Shown piece after piece: positions 38,256 through 47,529 of a stretch of DNA of 64,000 bases (position 1 is the first letter of the stretch; every line of letters starts with the position of its first letter). The notes beneath the pieces were generated by a model, which was not told the DNA's origin, made no database searches, and was given only the letters and a program-made list of their open reading frames with translations. Source of the stretch: Sulfitobacter sp. SK012 (lineage in GTDB: Bacteria; Pseudomonadota; Alphaproteobacteria; Rhodobacterales; Rhodobacteraceae); assembly GCF_003352085.1 (NCBI RefSeq), contig NZ_CP025804.1, forward strand, positions 2,356,001 to 2,420,000. The letters run 5' to 3'. Made by a program: the position numbers and the translations under genes.

Positions 38256-40058
38256 ATGATGAAAATTGCATTCTTGACAGCTTCAGCACTCGTGGCGGCC
38301 ACCTTTGCCGCCCACGCGCAGGAAGGATCCAATCCGCTTCGAAATGCATATTTCGGCGAGACACACATGCACACAGCCTTGTCGCTTGATGCCTATATCG
38401 GCGGAGCCCGGTTAATGCCTTCCGACAGTCTGCGTTTCGCCAAGGGCGAGTCGGTTCTGGTAAACGGCCAGCACAAGCAATTGCGCCGGCCTTTGGATTT
38501 TGCCGCCGTGACCGATCACGTCGAATATCTCGGCGAGATGTATTCAACGATCTTTCCCGATGCGCCCGGACACCAGCAGGATGACCTCATAAAGCTGCGC
38601 GGCCTGCAAAGCCTTGAGGAAAAACAGCAGTGGTTTTTCAAATACGTCGTTTCCAACAATCGCGGTGATAACCCAAGCCATCCGCCGTTCTACATGGGCC
38701 CTGAAACCACTGCGTCAGGATGGCAGATCATTATTGATGCCGCCGAGGAACATAACGATCCCGGAGCCTTTACCGCGTTGATCGGTTTTGAATGGTCCGC
38801 AGCCCCCGGTGGCGGGAATATGCACCGCAATGTCATTTTCCGCGACAACAAGGTCCCTGCCCTCCCGCTGTCCAGCTACGACACTAACAAAGTCGAAGAG
38901 CTTTGGCAGTGGATGCAAAAAACCACTGATGAAGATGGCGCGACACTTTTGGCGATCCCTCATAACTCAAATGCGTCAAAGGGACAGATGTTCCCCGAAG
39001 TAGACAGCTACGGGAACGCGATTGACCTGGAATACGCGACCGCCCGCAATACCTGGGAACCGCTGATCGAGATGATGCAGATCAAGGCGAATTCCGAAGT
39101 TCATCGCAGCTTTTGGACAGCGGATGAATTTGCCGATTTTGAGAATGGAGACACCATTCAGAAAAACTCCGACCGTTGGTTCTCAAAGCGTGATTTTGTT
39201 CGCGAAGGGTTGAAGATTGGCCTAGCCTACGAGCAAGAACTGGGCACCAATCCATTTCAGTTGGGCTTTATCGGTGGAACAGACAATCACAACGGTCTGA
39301 CGTCTGATGTTGCCGAGGATGACTTCATCGGCGGCCACGGGCCCGAAGACGGAAGCGTTGAGCGTCGCCGCAAAGCTGGTGTTGGTGGTTGGATTGATGG
39401 GGTGGACCTTTCCATCGGGTCAATCGCCGGCGTCTGGGCAACCGAAAATACCCGCGCGGCGATCTGGGATGCGATGAAACGGCGCGAGACTTTTGCAACG
39501 TCCGGCCCTCGGCTCAAAGTGCGTATGTTTGGCGGCGCTGACCTGAACCCAACGGTAGATGATCCGGTGGCGATGGTCGAAGACGGGTATTCAAAGGGCG
39601 TGCCTATGGGCGGCATGCTCGAGAAAAGCGATAACGCACCGACCTTTACCCTCTACGCCGAGAAAGACGCTGATGGCGCGAACCTTGATCGCATTCAGGT
39701 CATTAAAGGCTGGGTAACAGCCTCGGGTGAAACACAAGAAAAGATCATTGATGTCGTCTGGGCAGGTGATCGTGCGCGAAACGACAACGGTGCGCTCCCA
39801 CCGATCGGCAACACGGTCGATCTGACAACGGCGCTCTATACCAACGACATCGGCTCAGCCACTCTTGTCGGAAGCTGGTCAGATCCTGATTTCGACCCTG
39901 ATCAACATGCGTTTTACTACGCCAGAGCGTTGGAAATTCCGACGCCGCGCTGGACAACCTACGATGCTGTCAGGAATGGCTTGCCGCTCTTGCCCGAAGT
40001 TCCCGCGACGATTCAAGAGCGCGCTTGGACTTCTCCAATCTGGTATTCACCCAACTAG
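38256..40058 (+). CDS. DUF3604 exported protein (second copy)
   Basis: This 600-residue protein with signal peptide (MMKIAFLTASALVAATFAAHAQ) starts the DUF3604 domain with YFGETHMHTALSLDAYIGG, then DFAAVTDHVEYLG, LAIPHNSNASKG and IGGTDNHNGLTS. The C-terminal block RALEIPTPRWTTYDA and RAWTSPIWYSP parallels the first copy, indicating an ancient duplication. GGGGATAAC precedes the start; the second ATG (38259) is an alternative. An unprocessed or truncated feature is not seen. The PPIase and HupE-like gene remains behind it suggest the operon once ran longer. Confidence 0.86.
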   Translation: MMKIAFLTASALVAATFAAHAQEGSNPLRNAYFGETHMHTALSLDAYIGGARLMPSDSLRFAKGESVLVNGQHKQLRRPLDFAAVTDHVEYLGEMYSTIFPDAPGHQQDDLIKLRGLQSLEEKQQWFFKYVVSNNRGDNPSHPPFYMGPETTASGWQIIIDAAEEHNDPGAFTALIGFEWSAAPGGGNMHRNVIFRDNKVPALPLSSYDTNKVEELWQWMQKTTDEDGATLLAIPHNSNASKGQMFPEVDSYGNAIDLEYATARNTWEPLIEMMQIKANSEVHRSFWTADEFADFENGDTIQKNSDRWFSKRDFVREGLKIGLAYEQELGTNPFQLGFIGGTDNHNGLTSDVAEDDFIGGHGPEDGSVERRRKAGVGGWIDGVDLSIGSIAGVWATENTRAAIWDAMKRRETFATSGPRLKVRMFGGADLNPTVDDPVAMVEDGYSKGVPMGGMLEKSDNAPTFTLYAEKDADGANLDRIQVIKGWVTASGETQEKIIDVVWAGDRARNDNGALPPIGNTVDLTTALYTNDIGSATLVGSWSDPDFDPDQHAFYYARALEIPTPRWTTYDAVRNGLPLLPEVPATIQERAWTSPIWYSPN

Positions 40059-40537
40059 CTGATTTGGAGTCAAATAGCACTATTTTGGAAAGAGCCTTTG
40101 GCTCAATTCCCCTTTTTGGGTGGTTTGTTGTTTGCGATCTAAACAGGGTTTGTACCACAGACAGAATCCCAAAAGGAACGCATTGTCGTGGATGCGCCAA
40201 GGGTCGACAGGCTTGTTTAGAGATTTGAGACGGTGTGAAAACGCCCGCCCACTGCATCTGAACAACAAGGGTTGATCGACGACTTTTTAATTGAAGAGGT
40301 GTCTTACCGGGAGGCATGAAAACGCGACCTTGGAGAGGATGGCGTTGTGATCCGGCGACGCAAACGCCAGGAAATAGAGTTTCTTCCTCAGGATTGACTT
40401 GCACAGACACCACCCGAAGAAGGTGACCTCGTGGCGTTTTTGAAAATGATCTGACGCAAAACAGCTGATCTGACCGTGTGTCCCGGCGCCCGTTTTATCT
40501 TGTCTAAGGGGCCACCACCGCCGGAAATGCCGATGCA
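40059..40537. other. Intergenic stretch without recognised genes
   Basis: I read both strands for remains of the missing N-terminal part of the peptidyl-prolyl isomerase that follows, and found none recognisable. Short frames on the minus strand (for example 40287-40550) have no similarity I know. The sequence may be debris of a deletion or of an unrecognised mobile element. Confidence 0.5.
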
Positions 40538-40900
40538 TTGCTGCCCACATTGAACGCCAAGCCGGAACCAGACACGCAAAGCCTCGGCAAACGCTCGATG
40601 CTACCTCAGCGTGTTTTAACGGCCTTGGCGGTTGGAATTGAGGGACTGTTCGGCAGCGGTTTTGACCAACTATTGTTGGACCTTCCCATCAATAGTTGGG
40701 TTGGGCCCGTGCCGTCGGGTTTTGGCCTGCATTTGGTAACTAGGGATGAAATCCAGCATGCACCGCGGGTAACATTTGAAATGGCGCGCGACGCGGTTAC
40801 CCGAAACTACCGATATGATCAGCAGCGCAAGGCAACTGAGGCCTTGGTCGAGAGATTAGAGCAGCACTATGTGATTGAGCTTGATGATCCAACCCAATGA
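40538..40900 (+). pseudogene. C-terminal remnant of a periplasmic peptidyl-prolyl isomerase
   Basis: The 120 codons read as the C-terminal end of a parvulin-type PPIase: SLGKRSMLPQRVLTALAVGI, then DLPINSWVGPVPSGFGLHLVTRDEIQ, the WxGPVxSGxGxHLV block, and VERLEQHYVIEL at the end. The signal peptide and most of the domain are missing, and the first codons (MLPTLNAK) look fortuitous. Such PPIases commonly precede HupE/UreJ-type genes, and a HupE-like relic overlaps its stop by four bases. I treat it as a 5'-truncated pseudogene. Confidence 0.72.
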
Positions 40901-41313
40901 TCAGGCGGATCCCGGGTGCAATTTTTTGGTTTGGTTTGTCTGGTGTTTTTGCCGCTATTGGCTGAGGCTCATGAGGTACGGCTCGGCCTCTTGCATCTTC
41001 ATGAGAAGCCACCCGACCGATTTGAGACAATGTGGCGCGTGCCTGCGCGGGGCGAATAGGCTTGCGCCTCAATACACACCGGTTTCCCGATACCTGCGAG
41101 GCTGTTGGGCTTCCTGACAGGGTCCACGACAGCATTCGGCGCGAAGAACGACACGAGATCGTCTGTACAGGTGGGCTGGCGAATGCGCAGATCAGTATTG
41201 AAGGTCTGGAAAGGGTTCAAACCGATGTATGGATGAGTGTCATCTACCTCCGTGGCGGGACCGAAACACGCCGTGTAATGCCGCAGAACCGCTCCGCAAT
41301 CCTTCAGTGCTAA
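40897..41313 (+). pseudogene. Frameshifted N-terminal remnant of a HupE/UreJ-like protein
   Basis: Three frames together give the exported N-terminal domain of a HupE/UreJ-family protein. Frame one is MIRRIPGAIFWFGL. A shift near a T-run at about 40920 gives VCLVFLPLLAEAHEVRLGLLH and ETMWRVPARGE. A second shift near 41045 gives RIGLRLNTHRFPDTCEAVG and CTGGLANAQISIEGLERVQTDVW. The multi-pass membrane half that normally follows is absent. Two frameshifts and a missing 3' half make this a decayed gene. It overlaps the PPIase stop as ATGA, as an intact operon would. Confidence 0.72.
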
Positions 41314-41896
41314 CGTAGCTTTCTATAGGTTGCTGCAACCTACTTCACCTTGGGTCTTGAACACATCCTTCTTTGCATTACTGCGGATTCTTTGAACCGT
41401 AGAGCGAACACAGGCCATTTGAGAGTAATAAGATGATAGTTTTCCCTTTGGCGGCAAGTCATCTAAAAGCTCTCTGCCGAAACTATCGAGACTTGTCAGC
41501 TGGCTGTGAATGAAATTTGCGGATCTTAAATTTCGTTCCGGTTTTCCCGGCGGTGCCTAAGGACATCTAATGATTTCAAGTATTGAGCTGAATGGTGACG
41601 ACTAGACTGAGCCAAAATCCGACCTAATGCAGCACGATGAACAAACTGCAGCAGTGCGGAAACGGCAATGACACGACGGATCGTCTTGTCAATGTTCGGT
41701 TTAAGGTGGCAGTGCAGTTCGAAACTGTAGCCGGAAAGCAAAGCGGCCTCGAACTCTGACATTTATAGCGGATTGGCAGGAACCGGCTTTGTCCACATTG
41801 CTGCAATTGATGCAACTAACAGCTACCGTCGGCAAAAGCAGTCTAGGCTTTGCCTCGATGTCGATCTATTCATAGGAAAATTAACGAGGTCAAATC
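41314..41896. other. Intergenic stretch after the HupE-like relic
   Basis: I see no convincing gene. A 78-codon minus-strand frame (41526-41762) has no recognised family, no good ribosome site and a composition unlike neighbouring genes. The stretch likely reflects loss of the membrane part of the HupE-like gene. Confidence 0.5.
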
Positions 41897-42184
41897 ATGC
41901 ACCGCAGCGCGCTTACCGTCATCTTAATGCTTATGCTCGTCGCGAGCTGCAGCGACTTGGTTGCTGATCGTACAGTGGTCGAGCGGACTGGTCCGGACGA
42001 ATTGCTGAAACTGAGGGCCGGTCCTGGGCTTGATTATAGCGTAGTCTTGGGCTTGCCTGACGGGACTAGGCTCAATCGTCGCAACTGCGTAACAGAGGAG
42101 GGTCAGCTCTGGTGCGAAGTCTCGCTCGCGGACGCACCAGCGATCAAGGGTTATGTCTCCGCCGATTACCTTTCGGAACGCTAG
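41897..42184 (+). CDS. SH3-domain lipoprotein
   Basis: This 95-residue lipoprotein has a signal sequence MHRSALTVILMLMLVASC with a lipobox (LVASC, acylated Cys18). The rest is a bacterial SH3 domain (LLKLRAGPGLDYSVVLGLPDGTRL, WCEVSLADAPAIKGYVSADYLSER). TTAACGAGGTCAAATC precedes the start. It is anchored in the envelope and may bind peptidoglycan. It stands alone between a decayed region and the minus-strand AIM24 gene. Confidence 0.84.
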   Translation: MHRSALTVILMLMLVASCSDLVADRTVVERTGPDELLKLRAGPGLDYSVVLGLPDGTRLNRRNCVTEEGQLWCEVSLADAPAIKGYVSADYLSER

Positions 42185-42351
42185 CTTTAGTCTGCTACCG
42201 CTGAATGCCGCGTTGAGCATTGTCGGCGCAAACCCGTTTGAACGGAACTTGGTGCACCCAGAGAGAGCTTTTGACTTTTATGGCCGAGTTGCAGAACAAA
42301 GCTGAACTCAATGGAATACACGCTCGAGATAGCTACCCGTTTGAACATGTT

Positions 42352-43035
42352 CTACTGAAACAATGACCCGTCCACGTCATCGGCGTCGGTCATTCTTTGG
42401 TATAAATGTTGGTTCCAATACGGCGTCCACGATACCAGTACTTTGCCAGTGCCTTGATAAATTCTTAGCCGGTCCTGCCCTGAAATAATGCTACGTGGAA
42501 AAGGCGCAGCTCGTTTGGATTTGAACGCCAAATCGCCTGAGCGTCCCAGTACCAGACGACCCTGAACCTTGATCTCACCATCTTTGACGTCAATAACTTC
42601 CACTGGCCCCGGCGCGTTTACCGCAGTTTGCCCCTGTCCAGCCATGGTTGTTTTCCAAGCAAACAAGCCGTCTCCTGCCCAAAAGCTTGACCAAAATGGT
42701 TCCTTTGTCAGCCCTAAATTCACGCCACCCTCACTTGCCCAATAAACGCCCGGCTCAAGTATCCAGCGTTCACCAGGCTGCACATCAAAAACGTGGTAAC
42801 CGCGCAGCGACGGCTGAAGGTTAATCGTACCCGTACCATTGTAATACGGTCGAATACGGGACTCTCGTGTGAAGATAGAGCGGAACAAATCTCCAAAGTT
42901 GGGGAGCTTTGGTGTAAAGGAAATGTTTCCGTTCATATTGGACAAAGCGCCATGCGCGGCACGGACAGTTTCATTTTTGACGTCTATGCAGACCTGCCGC
43001 ATGCCTTCGACTTCTCGTATGCGAAATGTCGCCAT
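42352..43035 (-). CDS. AIM24-family (DUF124) protein
   Basis: This 227-residue protein matches the AIM24/TIGR00266 family: MATFRIREVEGMRQVCID, a beta-helix-like body with GERWILEPGVYWASEGGVNLGLT and a conserved W-rich C-terminal LVSWTPYWNQHL. The ATG at 43035 overlaps the stop of the membrane gene upstream (TAATG). A frame extending to 43278 is antisense to that gene and rejected. Family function is unclear; mitochondrial AIM24 affects cristae, and bacterial ones are uncharacterised. Confidence 0.8.
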   Translation of the reverse strand: MATFRIREVEGMRQVCIDVKNETVRAAHGALSNMNGNISFTPKLPNFGDLFRSIFTRESRIRPYYNGTGTINLQPSLRGYHVFDVQPGERWILEPGVYWASEGGVNLGLTKEPFWSSFWAGDGLFAWKTTMAGQGQTAVNAPGPVEVIDVKDGEIKVQGRLVLGRSGDLAFKSKRAAPFPRSIISGQDRLRIYQGTGKVLVSWTPYWNQHLYQRMTDADDVDGSLFQ

Positions 43036-43847
43036 TATTCGCCCCTCTGAACTAGGGGTTCGTCCCAGACCATAAGCCGATCCCAAACCAGTTGATAAGC
43101 AACAGGTGCAAGGCCGGCCTCCCCTCGCAAGGGTCGGTCGAGCGTCACGATGACAAAAAGGATCACACCCAGAAAAGATGCCGTTATCGTACCGAGTACA
43201 AAATGAGCGAGCTGGCGCATTTTCAAAAGAACCAAAAGCAGGATATTGATCACGGCCCCCACAAGCACCGCGTACCAAAGTACATCTGGGATTTCTGTAG
43301 TGACCCCCGTTAACCGCTTTTGGCGTTCTGTTGCGAATTCCTGAAAAGCGGACATGGCTTGCTGGTGGTTAATGCGTTGGCCGTCTGATCCCGGCTCAAA
43401 TTGCGACAATGAACGCCGGATTGCATCGGCCCTATTGAATCCGCCGTTTAGGACTTCGCCTTTGCGGTGCGCGGGAAATTCCTTGTGGATTGTAAAAAGT
43501 GTGTAGTCGCGCATGAGCCATTTAACGTCTGACCGCGTTGGCTCTGGATAGGCACCCATTTGGGCATAAAGGCCAGCAAGAGACGTCGCCTCGTTGTTGA
43601 TGCTTTCGCGCACATGTTCGGAGTTTTGGTAAGCTGCAACGGTCAAAAGTCCGAGCAGAAGGCCGTAAAAGAGGCTGAAGGTTGAGGTCGCGTGATTAAC
43701 GGAGTTGTTAAAGTCAGGCCCCGTCCCGATCAACAGCCGAAAGAGAGGCTTCACGATCAACAATCCGAAGACCATTGCGCAAATAGCTATAACCGAGCAC
43801 CAGATCGCAAGTGTCTTGAGCGGAACATCAAATATAAAATCGGGCAT
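43035..43847 (-). CDS. DUF4239 membrane protein (bestrophin-like)
   Basis: This 270-residue protein has four predicted membrane helices: two near the N-terminus (LAIWCSVIAICAMVFGLLIV and TSTFSLFYGLLLGLLTVAAYQ) and two after a long soluble domain (VLWYAVLVGAVINILLLVLLKM and LAHFVLGTITASFLGVILFVIV). This matches DUF4239. It is the first gene of a two-gene operon with the AIM24-like protein. It may be an ion channel or signalling module; no direct evidence. Confidence 0.8.
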   Translation of the reverse strand: MPDFIFDVPLKTLAIWCSVIAICAMVFGLLIVKPLFRLLIGTGPDFNNSVNHATSTFSLFYGLLLGLLTVAAYQNSEHVRESINNEATSLAGLYAQMGAYPEPTRSDVKWLMRDYTLFTIHKEFPAHRKGEVLNGGFNRADAIRRSLSQFEPGSDGQRINHQQAMSAFQEFATERQKRLTGVTTEIPDVLWYAVLVGAVINILLLVLLKMRQLAHFVLGTITASFLGVILFVIVTLDRPLRGEAGLAPVAYQLVWDRLMVWDEPLVQRGE

Positions 43848-44011
43848 GTTTCCGTCAATCCGCCTTGTGGCAACTCTTTGACACTAATTTGTCCATGGTA
43901 GTTTGAAACAATTTCAATTTGTCGGAAAGGGGTTTTTTGACCGTGGACGAGGTGTCATTTCCAAACTAACCTCTCCCAGTCCGAATTGGAATTCTAAGGT
44001 TAGTATTGGGA

Positions 44012-44974
44012 ATGAAATTCTTCTTATCAGCTCTTGTTGTGGCTTCATGGGCGACTTCGGCCAATGCCGAGAATTTGACCTTCATAAACATAGGTTCAGG
44101 TAGCCTTGATGGTGGTTATTATCAAACGGCCAAAGCATTGTGCTCTTCAATAAACAGCGAAAACAGTGGAAGTGTCAGGTGCAGCCCGGAACCCACAAGT
44201 GGGTCCGTCTATAATTTGCGGATGCTACAAGCACGAGAGCTTGATTTCGCTTTTGTCCAGTCTGACTGGCAACTTGCGGCATACAAAGGCACTGGGTTGT
44301 TTGAAGGCGAGAAAATGTCGAATTTGCGCAGTGTGATGTCGCTCTATCCAGAGGCCGTTACAATGCTTGCAGGTCGAGACAGTGAAATTTTTCGATCGCA
44401 GGACATTCCGGGCAAGAAAATTGACATTGGCTTGGCATCCTCCGGGCGACATGCGACCGCCAAAGAGGTACTGCGTCGAGCAGGAATGAATGTAGCTGGC
44501 TATCGCGGATTTTACGAGCTGACAGTAGAGCAATCAATTCGAGGACTTTGCGACGGCACAATCGATGCTTCATTCCTTGTTTTGGGACATCCGTCAGAAC
44601 TTGTTGAGCGGGCGCTGTCAGAATGTGGCGCCAGAATAATTGCGCCATCTGGCCCTGTTTTGACCCGCGTATTTTCAGAATCTAAAGGCTTCGTCCCAAT
44701 AACGATCCCAGCAGATACATACACAAACCAACTTGGTGAAATTGATACCTACGCGGTCTATGCAACGTTGGTCACCCGGGCCGATATGGCGTCTTCCGAA
44801 GTTGCGATCGTCATCGAGAGCACATTGGAAAACCTCGATAGCCTAAAGGCCCAAATATCACAGCTTTCCGGACTAAGCTGGAAAAACATGGCGACGCAGG
44901 GCCTTAGTGCACCGCTCCATCCCGCATCGTCGGTTGTTCTGGAAAATATCCAGAAAAAAGCCGCTGGAAATTAG
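44012..44974 (+). CDS. TAXI-family TRAP transporter solute-binding protein, orphan
   Basis: This 320-residue protein has a signal peptide (MKFFLSALVVASWATSANAEN) and the TAXI binding-protein body: INIGSGSLDGGYYQTAKALC at the N-terminus, CSPEPTSGSVYNLRMLQARELDFAFVQSDW and VMSLYPEAVTMLAG. No TRAP permease subunit is adjacent, so it may serve a distant permease or act as an extracytoplasmic sensor. The ATG at 44012 is preferred to the TTG two codons earlier. The 5' region contains the inverted repeat CTAACCT...AGGTTAG (43967-44004), which may be a leader hairpin. Confidence 0.88.
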   Translation: MKFFLSALVVASWATSANAENLTFINIGSGSLDGGYYQTAKALCSSINSENSGSVRCSPEPTSGSVYNLRMLQARELDFAFVQSDWQLAAYKGTGLFEGEKMSNLRSVMSLYPEAVTMLAGRDSEIFRSQDIPGKKIDIGLASSGRHATAKEVLRRAGMNVAGYRGFYELTVEQSIRGLCDGTIDASFLVLGHPSELVERALSECGARIIAPSGPVLTRVFSESKGFVPITIPADTYTNQLGEIDTYAVYATLVTRADMASSEVAIVIESTLENLDSLKAQISQLSGLSWKNMATQGLSAPLHPASSVVLENIQKKAAGN

Positions 44975-45147
44975 GCTGTTCAGGTTCGCTGTTGATAAGG
45001 CTCTGAAGGTTGAGAAATGGGATCGGTAACGCGAACTTTGCACGTTTGATGCTAAGCTGATGTACCGGGCCGCCAATCAAGGTGAATGCCCCTGCCCGCT
45101 TAAGCAAAGATTTTGCTAGGGAGACCTAAACGGCTCACCAGCCGATG

Positions 45148-45879
45148 TTACTTTAACGCGCGTGACAGGAACGCCTTGGTTGCATCCATCTGGGGCGTGT
45201 CAAATAGCGCAGCCGGTGGCCCCTCTTCGATGACCCGCCCATCCTTAAGAAAGCACACTTTGTCTGCGGCTTGTCGCGCGAAACCCATCTCATGTGTTGC
45301 CAATACCATGGTCATACCCTCCTGTTTCAATAACAAGAGAACATCTAAAACCTCTCCCACCAATTGTGGATCCAGCGCAGAGGTGATTTCGTCAAACAGC
45401 ATCACTTCAGGCCGCATCGCCAGCGCACGTACGATTGCAACGCGTTGCTGTTGGCCGCCTGACAATTGATCGGGGTAGTTCTGCATACGGTCTGCCAAAT
45501 CGAACCGTTCGAACAAGGCCTCAACCTCTGGCTGTATCTGGGCGCGCGACAAGCCTCGTACGCGCCGTGGTGCTAGCATTGCATTTTCCAGCGCTGTCAT
45601 GTGCGGAAACAGGTTAAAGTTCTGAAATACCATACCAATCCGCGATCGAACTGTTTGCGGATCAAGTCCAGGGATCGCAATGTCACTCCCATCCAGGAAA
45701 ATCTCACCTTCCTCGATAGATTCCAGCAGGTTGATACAGCGCAAGAGCGTTGATTTTCCGGCACCCGATGCGCCGATCAGGCAAACCATCTGTCCCTCTT
45801 CAACATCCAAGTCGATGCCATTGCAAACGGTGACATCGCCGAAACGTTTGACGACAGAACGCAATTCTAGTTTTGCCAT
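45148..45879 (-). CDS. Polar amino acid ABC transporter, ATP-binding subunit
   Basis: This 243-residue ATPase has Walker A IGASGAGKST, Q-loop FQNFNLFPHM, signature LSGGQQQRVAI and Walker B MLFDEITSALDPQL, the last typical of the polar amino acid uptake group (GlnQ/HisP type). Its start overlaps the permease stop (TGATG). It is the last gene of a three-gene operon. The amino acid carried is not known. Confidence 0.94.
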   Translation of the reverse strand: MAKLELRSVVKRFGDVTVCNGIDLDVEEGQMVCLIGASGAGKSTLLRCINLLESIEEGEIFLDGSDIAIPGLDPQTVRSRIGMVFQNFNLFPHMTALENAMLAPRRVRGLSRAQIQPEVEALFERFDLADRMQNYPDQLSGGQQQRVAIVRALAMRPEVMLFDEITSALDPQLVGEVLDVLLLLKQEGMTMVLATHEMGFARQAADKVCFLKDGRVIEEGPPAALFDTPQMDATKAFLSRALK

Positions 45880-46712
45880 CAGCGCCGCTTTCGTGTTTGG
45901 CGCGCCATCAAATAGTCGGCGTAGCGAGTGGCGGGGATTGTGACGATCAGAAAAATGATTGCGGCCCCCACGTAAGGTGTGAAATTGGCCAGCAGGGATT
46001 TGAACACCCCCGCCTGTCGGAAGATTTCAACTGGACCGATGAAGCTCAGAAGCGATACGTCCTTTTGCAGGGCAATAAGCATGTTCATCTGGCTTGGCAC
46101 CACGTTGCGGATCGCTTGCGGCAAGATCACGTCTCGCATCGCTTGGCGTTCCGACAGGCCAAGCGACAAGGCCGCGGAGCGTTGACTGTGATGCACGCTG
46201 TCAATGCCAGCGCGAAAGATCTCAGCCACGTACGCCGAATAGGTCAGGATCAGAGCCAGCGAGCCCCAGATATAGGGAGAGTTCCACGGACGTGGCAGCC
46301 CCAGCCCCGGGATGCCAAACCCAATCAGGTAGACGGTCAAAATCACCGGAACACCGCGAAACACGTCGGTAAATGCGGCCCCGAAGATGCGCAGTGGAAA
46401 CAACGCAGGAGATTTCACATCGCGAGCCAAGGCGATCAACAACCCAAGGACTGCGATGGTGGGGGCTGACCACGCAAAAATCATAATGTTTATCCGAAAC
46501 GCGTCCAGCAACTTAGGAAAGGACTTGGCCAAGACCGCTCCGTTGAAAAAGCTCTTTTGAACTTTCTCCCAACCGGGTGCCATGGGCACAAGTACCACCA
46601 AAGCCACCACGACAATTGTCGAACTTGCGGCAGCAATCAGCGACGCGCGTCGCCGCTGCTGCTGCTCGTAGCGTTCGCGGCGGGTCATGCCCGCCACATC
46701 CCGATTTGCCAT
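45879..46712 (-). CDS. Polar amino acid ABC transporter, permease subunit
   Basis: This 277-residue permease has an N-terminal tail (RRERYEQQQRRRASLIAA), a helix and then the six-helix BPD domain. The EAA-type loop is YVAEIFRAGIDSVHHSQRSAALSLGLSERQAMRDVILPQAIRNVVPSQMN. Only one permease gene is present, so it probably works as a homodimer. It is one base downstream of the binding-protein gene. Confidence 0.93.
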   Translation of the reverse strand: MANRDVAGMTRRERYEQQQRRRASLIAAASSTIVVVALVVLVPMAPGWEKVQKSFFNGAVLAKSFPKLLDAFRINIMIFAWSAPTIAVLGLLIALARDVKSPALFPLRIFGAAFTDVFRGVPVILTVYLIGFGIPGLGLPRPWNSPYIWGSLALILTYSAYVAEIFRAGIDSVHHSQRSAALSLGLSERQAMRDVILPQAIRNVVPSQMNMLIALQKDVSLLSFIGPVEIFRQAGVFKSLLANFTPYVGAAIIFLIVTIPATRYADYLMARQTRKRR

Positions 46713-46713
46713 G

Positions 46714-47529
46714 TTATTTGATCAGGGGAACACCGGTGGTGTCCTGCATCCACTCAGCTTCAAGTGCGGCAAGCGTGCCGTTTTCTGTCATCGCAGCAAG
46801 TGCCTCATCAACACAGGCTTTCAGCGGGTTCCCGTCTTCTAGCAACATGCCAAACTGGTCGAGGCTATCGCCCGCATCAGCAGGGAACTGACCAATGACC
46901 TTTGATCCCTCGATCATGACAGCGCTCAGGAACAGTGCGGTTGGTAGGTCAAATAGGGCGGCATCAATTTGGTTTGCTGTCATCGCAGCGTTGACGTCTG
47001 CGTTGTCGCCATAAAGTAAAAGATCGCCATCTGGCTTCACCACCTCGGCCAATTTGGACACAGCAGTAGTTGAACCGACCGCACCCCATTTCAACGCCTT
47101 CAAGGCGGCCATTGTTGGTGCGGTATCTATTGCACCAGGGCTGACCAACACAGCCATTGGCGCGCTGTAATAAGGAGCAGAAAAGTCTACGATTTCATCA
47201 CGCTCCGGCGTGATCGAGTATTGCTGCATGTTAACATCGAAGTTTTTCGCGCCAGGCTGAATGGCCTCATCAAAGGACGACCGTACCCAGACGACATCGT
47301 CCGCGGCAAACCCCATTTCAGCAGCAACCGAGTAGGCAACGGCTGCCTCAAAACCTTTGCCGCTTTCAGGCGCATTGTCCATGACCCAAGGATAATAAGC
47401 TGGGTTACCGGTGGCGATGGTGAACTTGCCCTCGTCTAGCGTTTTGCCCGCGGCGCAGTGCCCATCGGCCATAGCCGTTGTTGTCATCAGCGCGCATGCG
47501 GCGACTGTTAAAGCAAAAATTCTTGTCAT
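46714..47529 (-). CDS. Polar amino acid ABC transporter, substrate-binding protein
   Basis: This 271-residue family 3 periplasmic binding protein has a signal peptide (MTRIFALTVAACALMTTTAMA) and conserved segments including FTIATGNPAYYPWVMDNAPESGKGFEAAVAYSVAAEMG, FDVNMQQYSITPERDEIVDFSAPYYS and WGAVGSTTAV. It is the first gene of the operon. The ligand is not identified, though the ligand pocket Arg/Asp pattern is that of amino acid binders. The cytoplasmic subunits follow with 1-bp gaps or overlaps. Confidence 0.93.
   Translation of the reverse strand: MTRIFALTVAACALMTTTAMADGHCAAGKTLDEGKFTIATGNPAYYPWVMDNAPESGKGFEAAVAYSVAAEMGFAADDVVWVRSSFDEAIQPGAKNFDVNMQQYSITPERDEIVDFSAPYYSAPMAVLVSPGAIDTAPTMAALKALKWGAVGSTTAVSKLAEVVKPDGDLLLYGDNADVNAAMTANQIDAALFDLPTALFLSAVMIEGSKVIGQFPADAGDSLDQFGMLLEDGNPLKACVDEALAAMTENGTLAALEAEWMQDTTGVPLIK

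Noticed and set aside
41526-41762. 78-codon minus-strand frame
   Set aside because: No ribosome site, domain or conserved neighbour; region is decayed.
43036-43278. Extended N-terminus of the AIM24-like gene
   Set aside because: It overlaps the DUF4239 coding sequence on the same strand. The TAATG junction at 43035 fits an operon.
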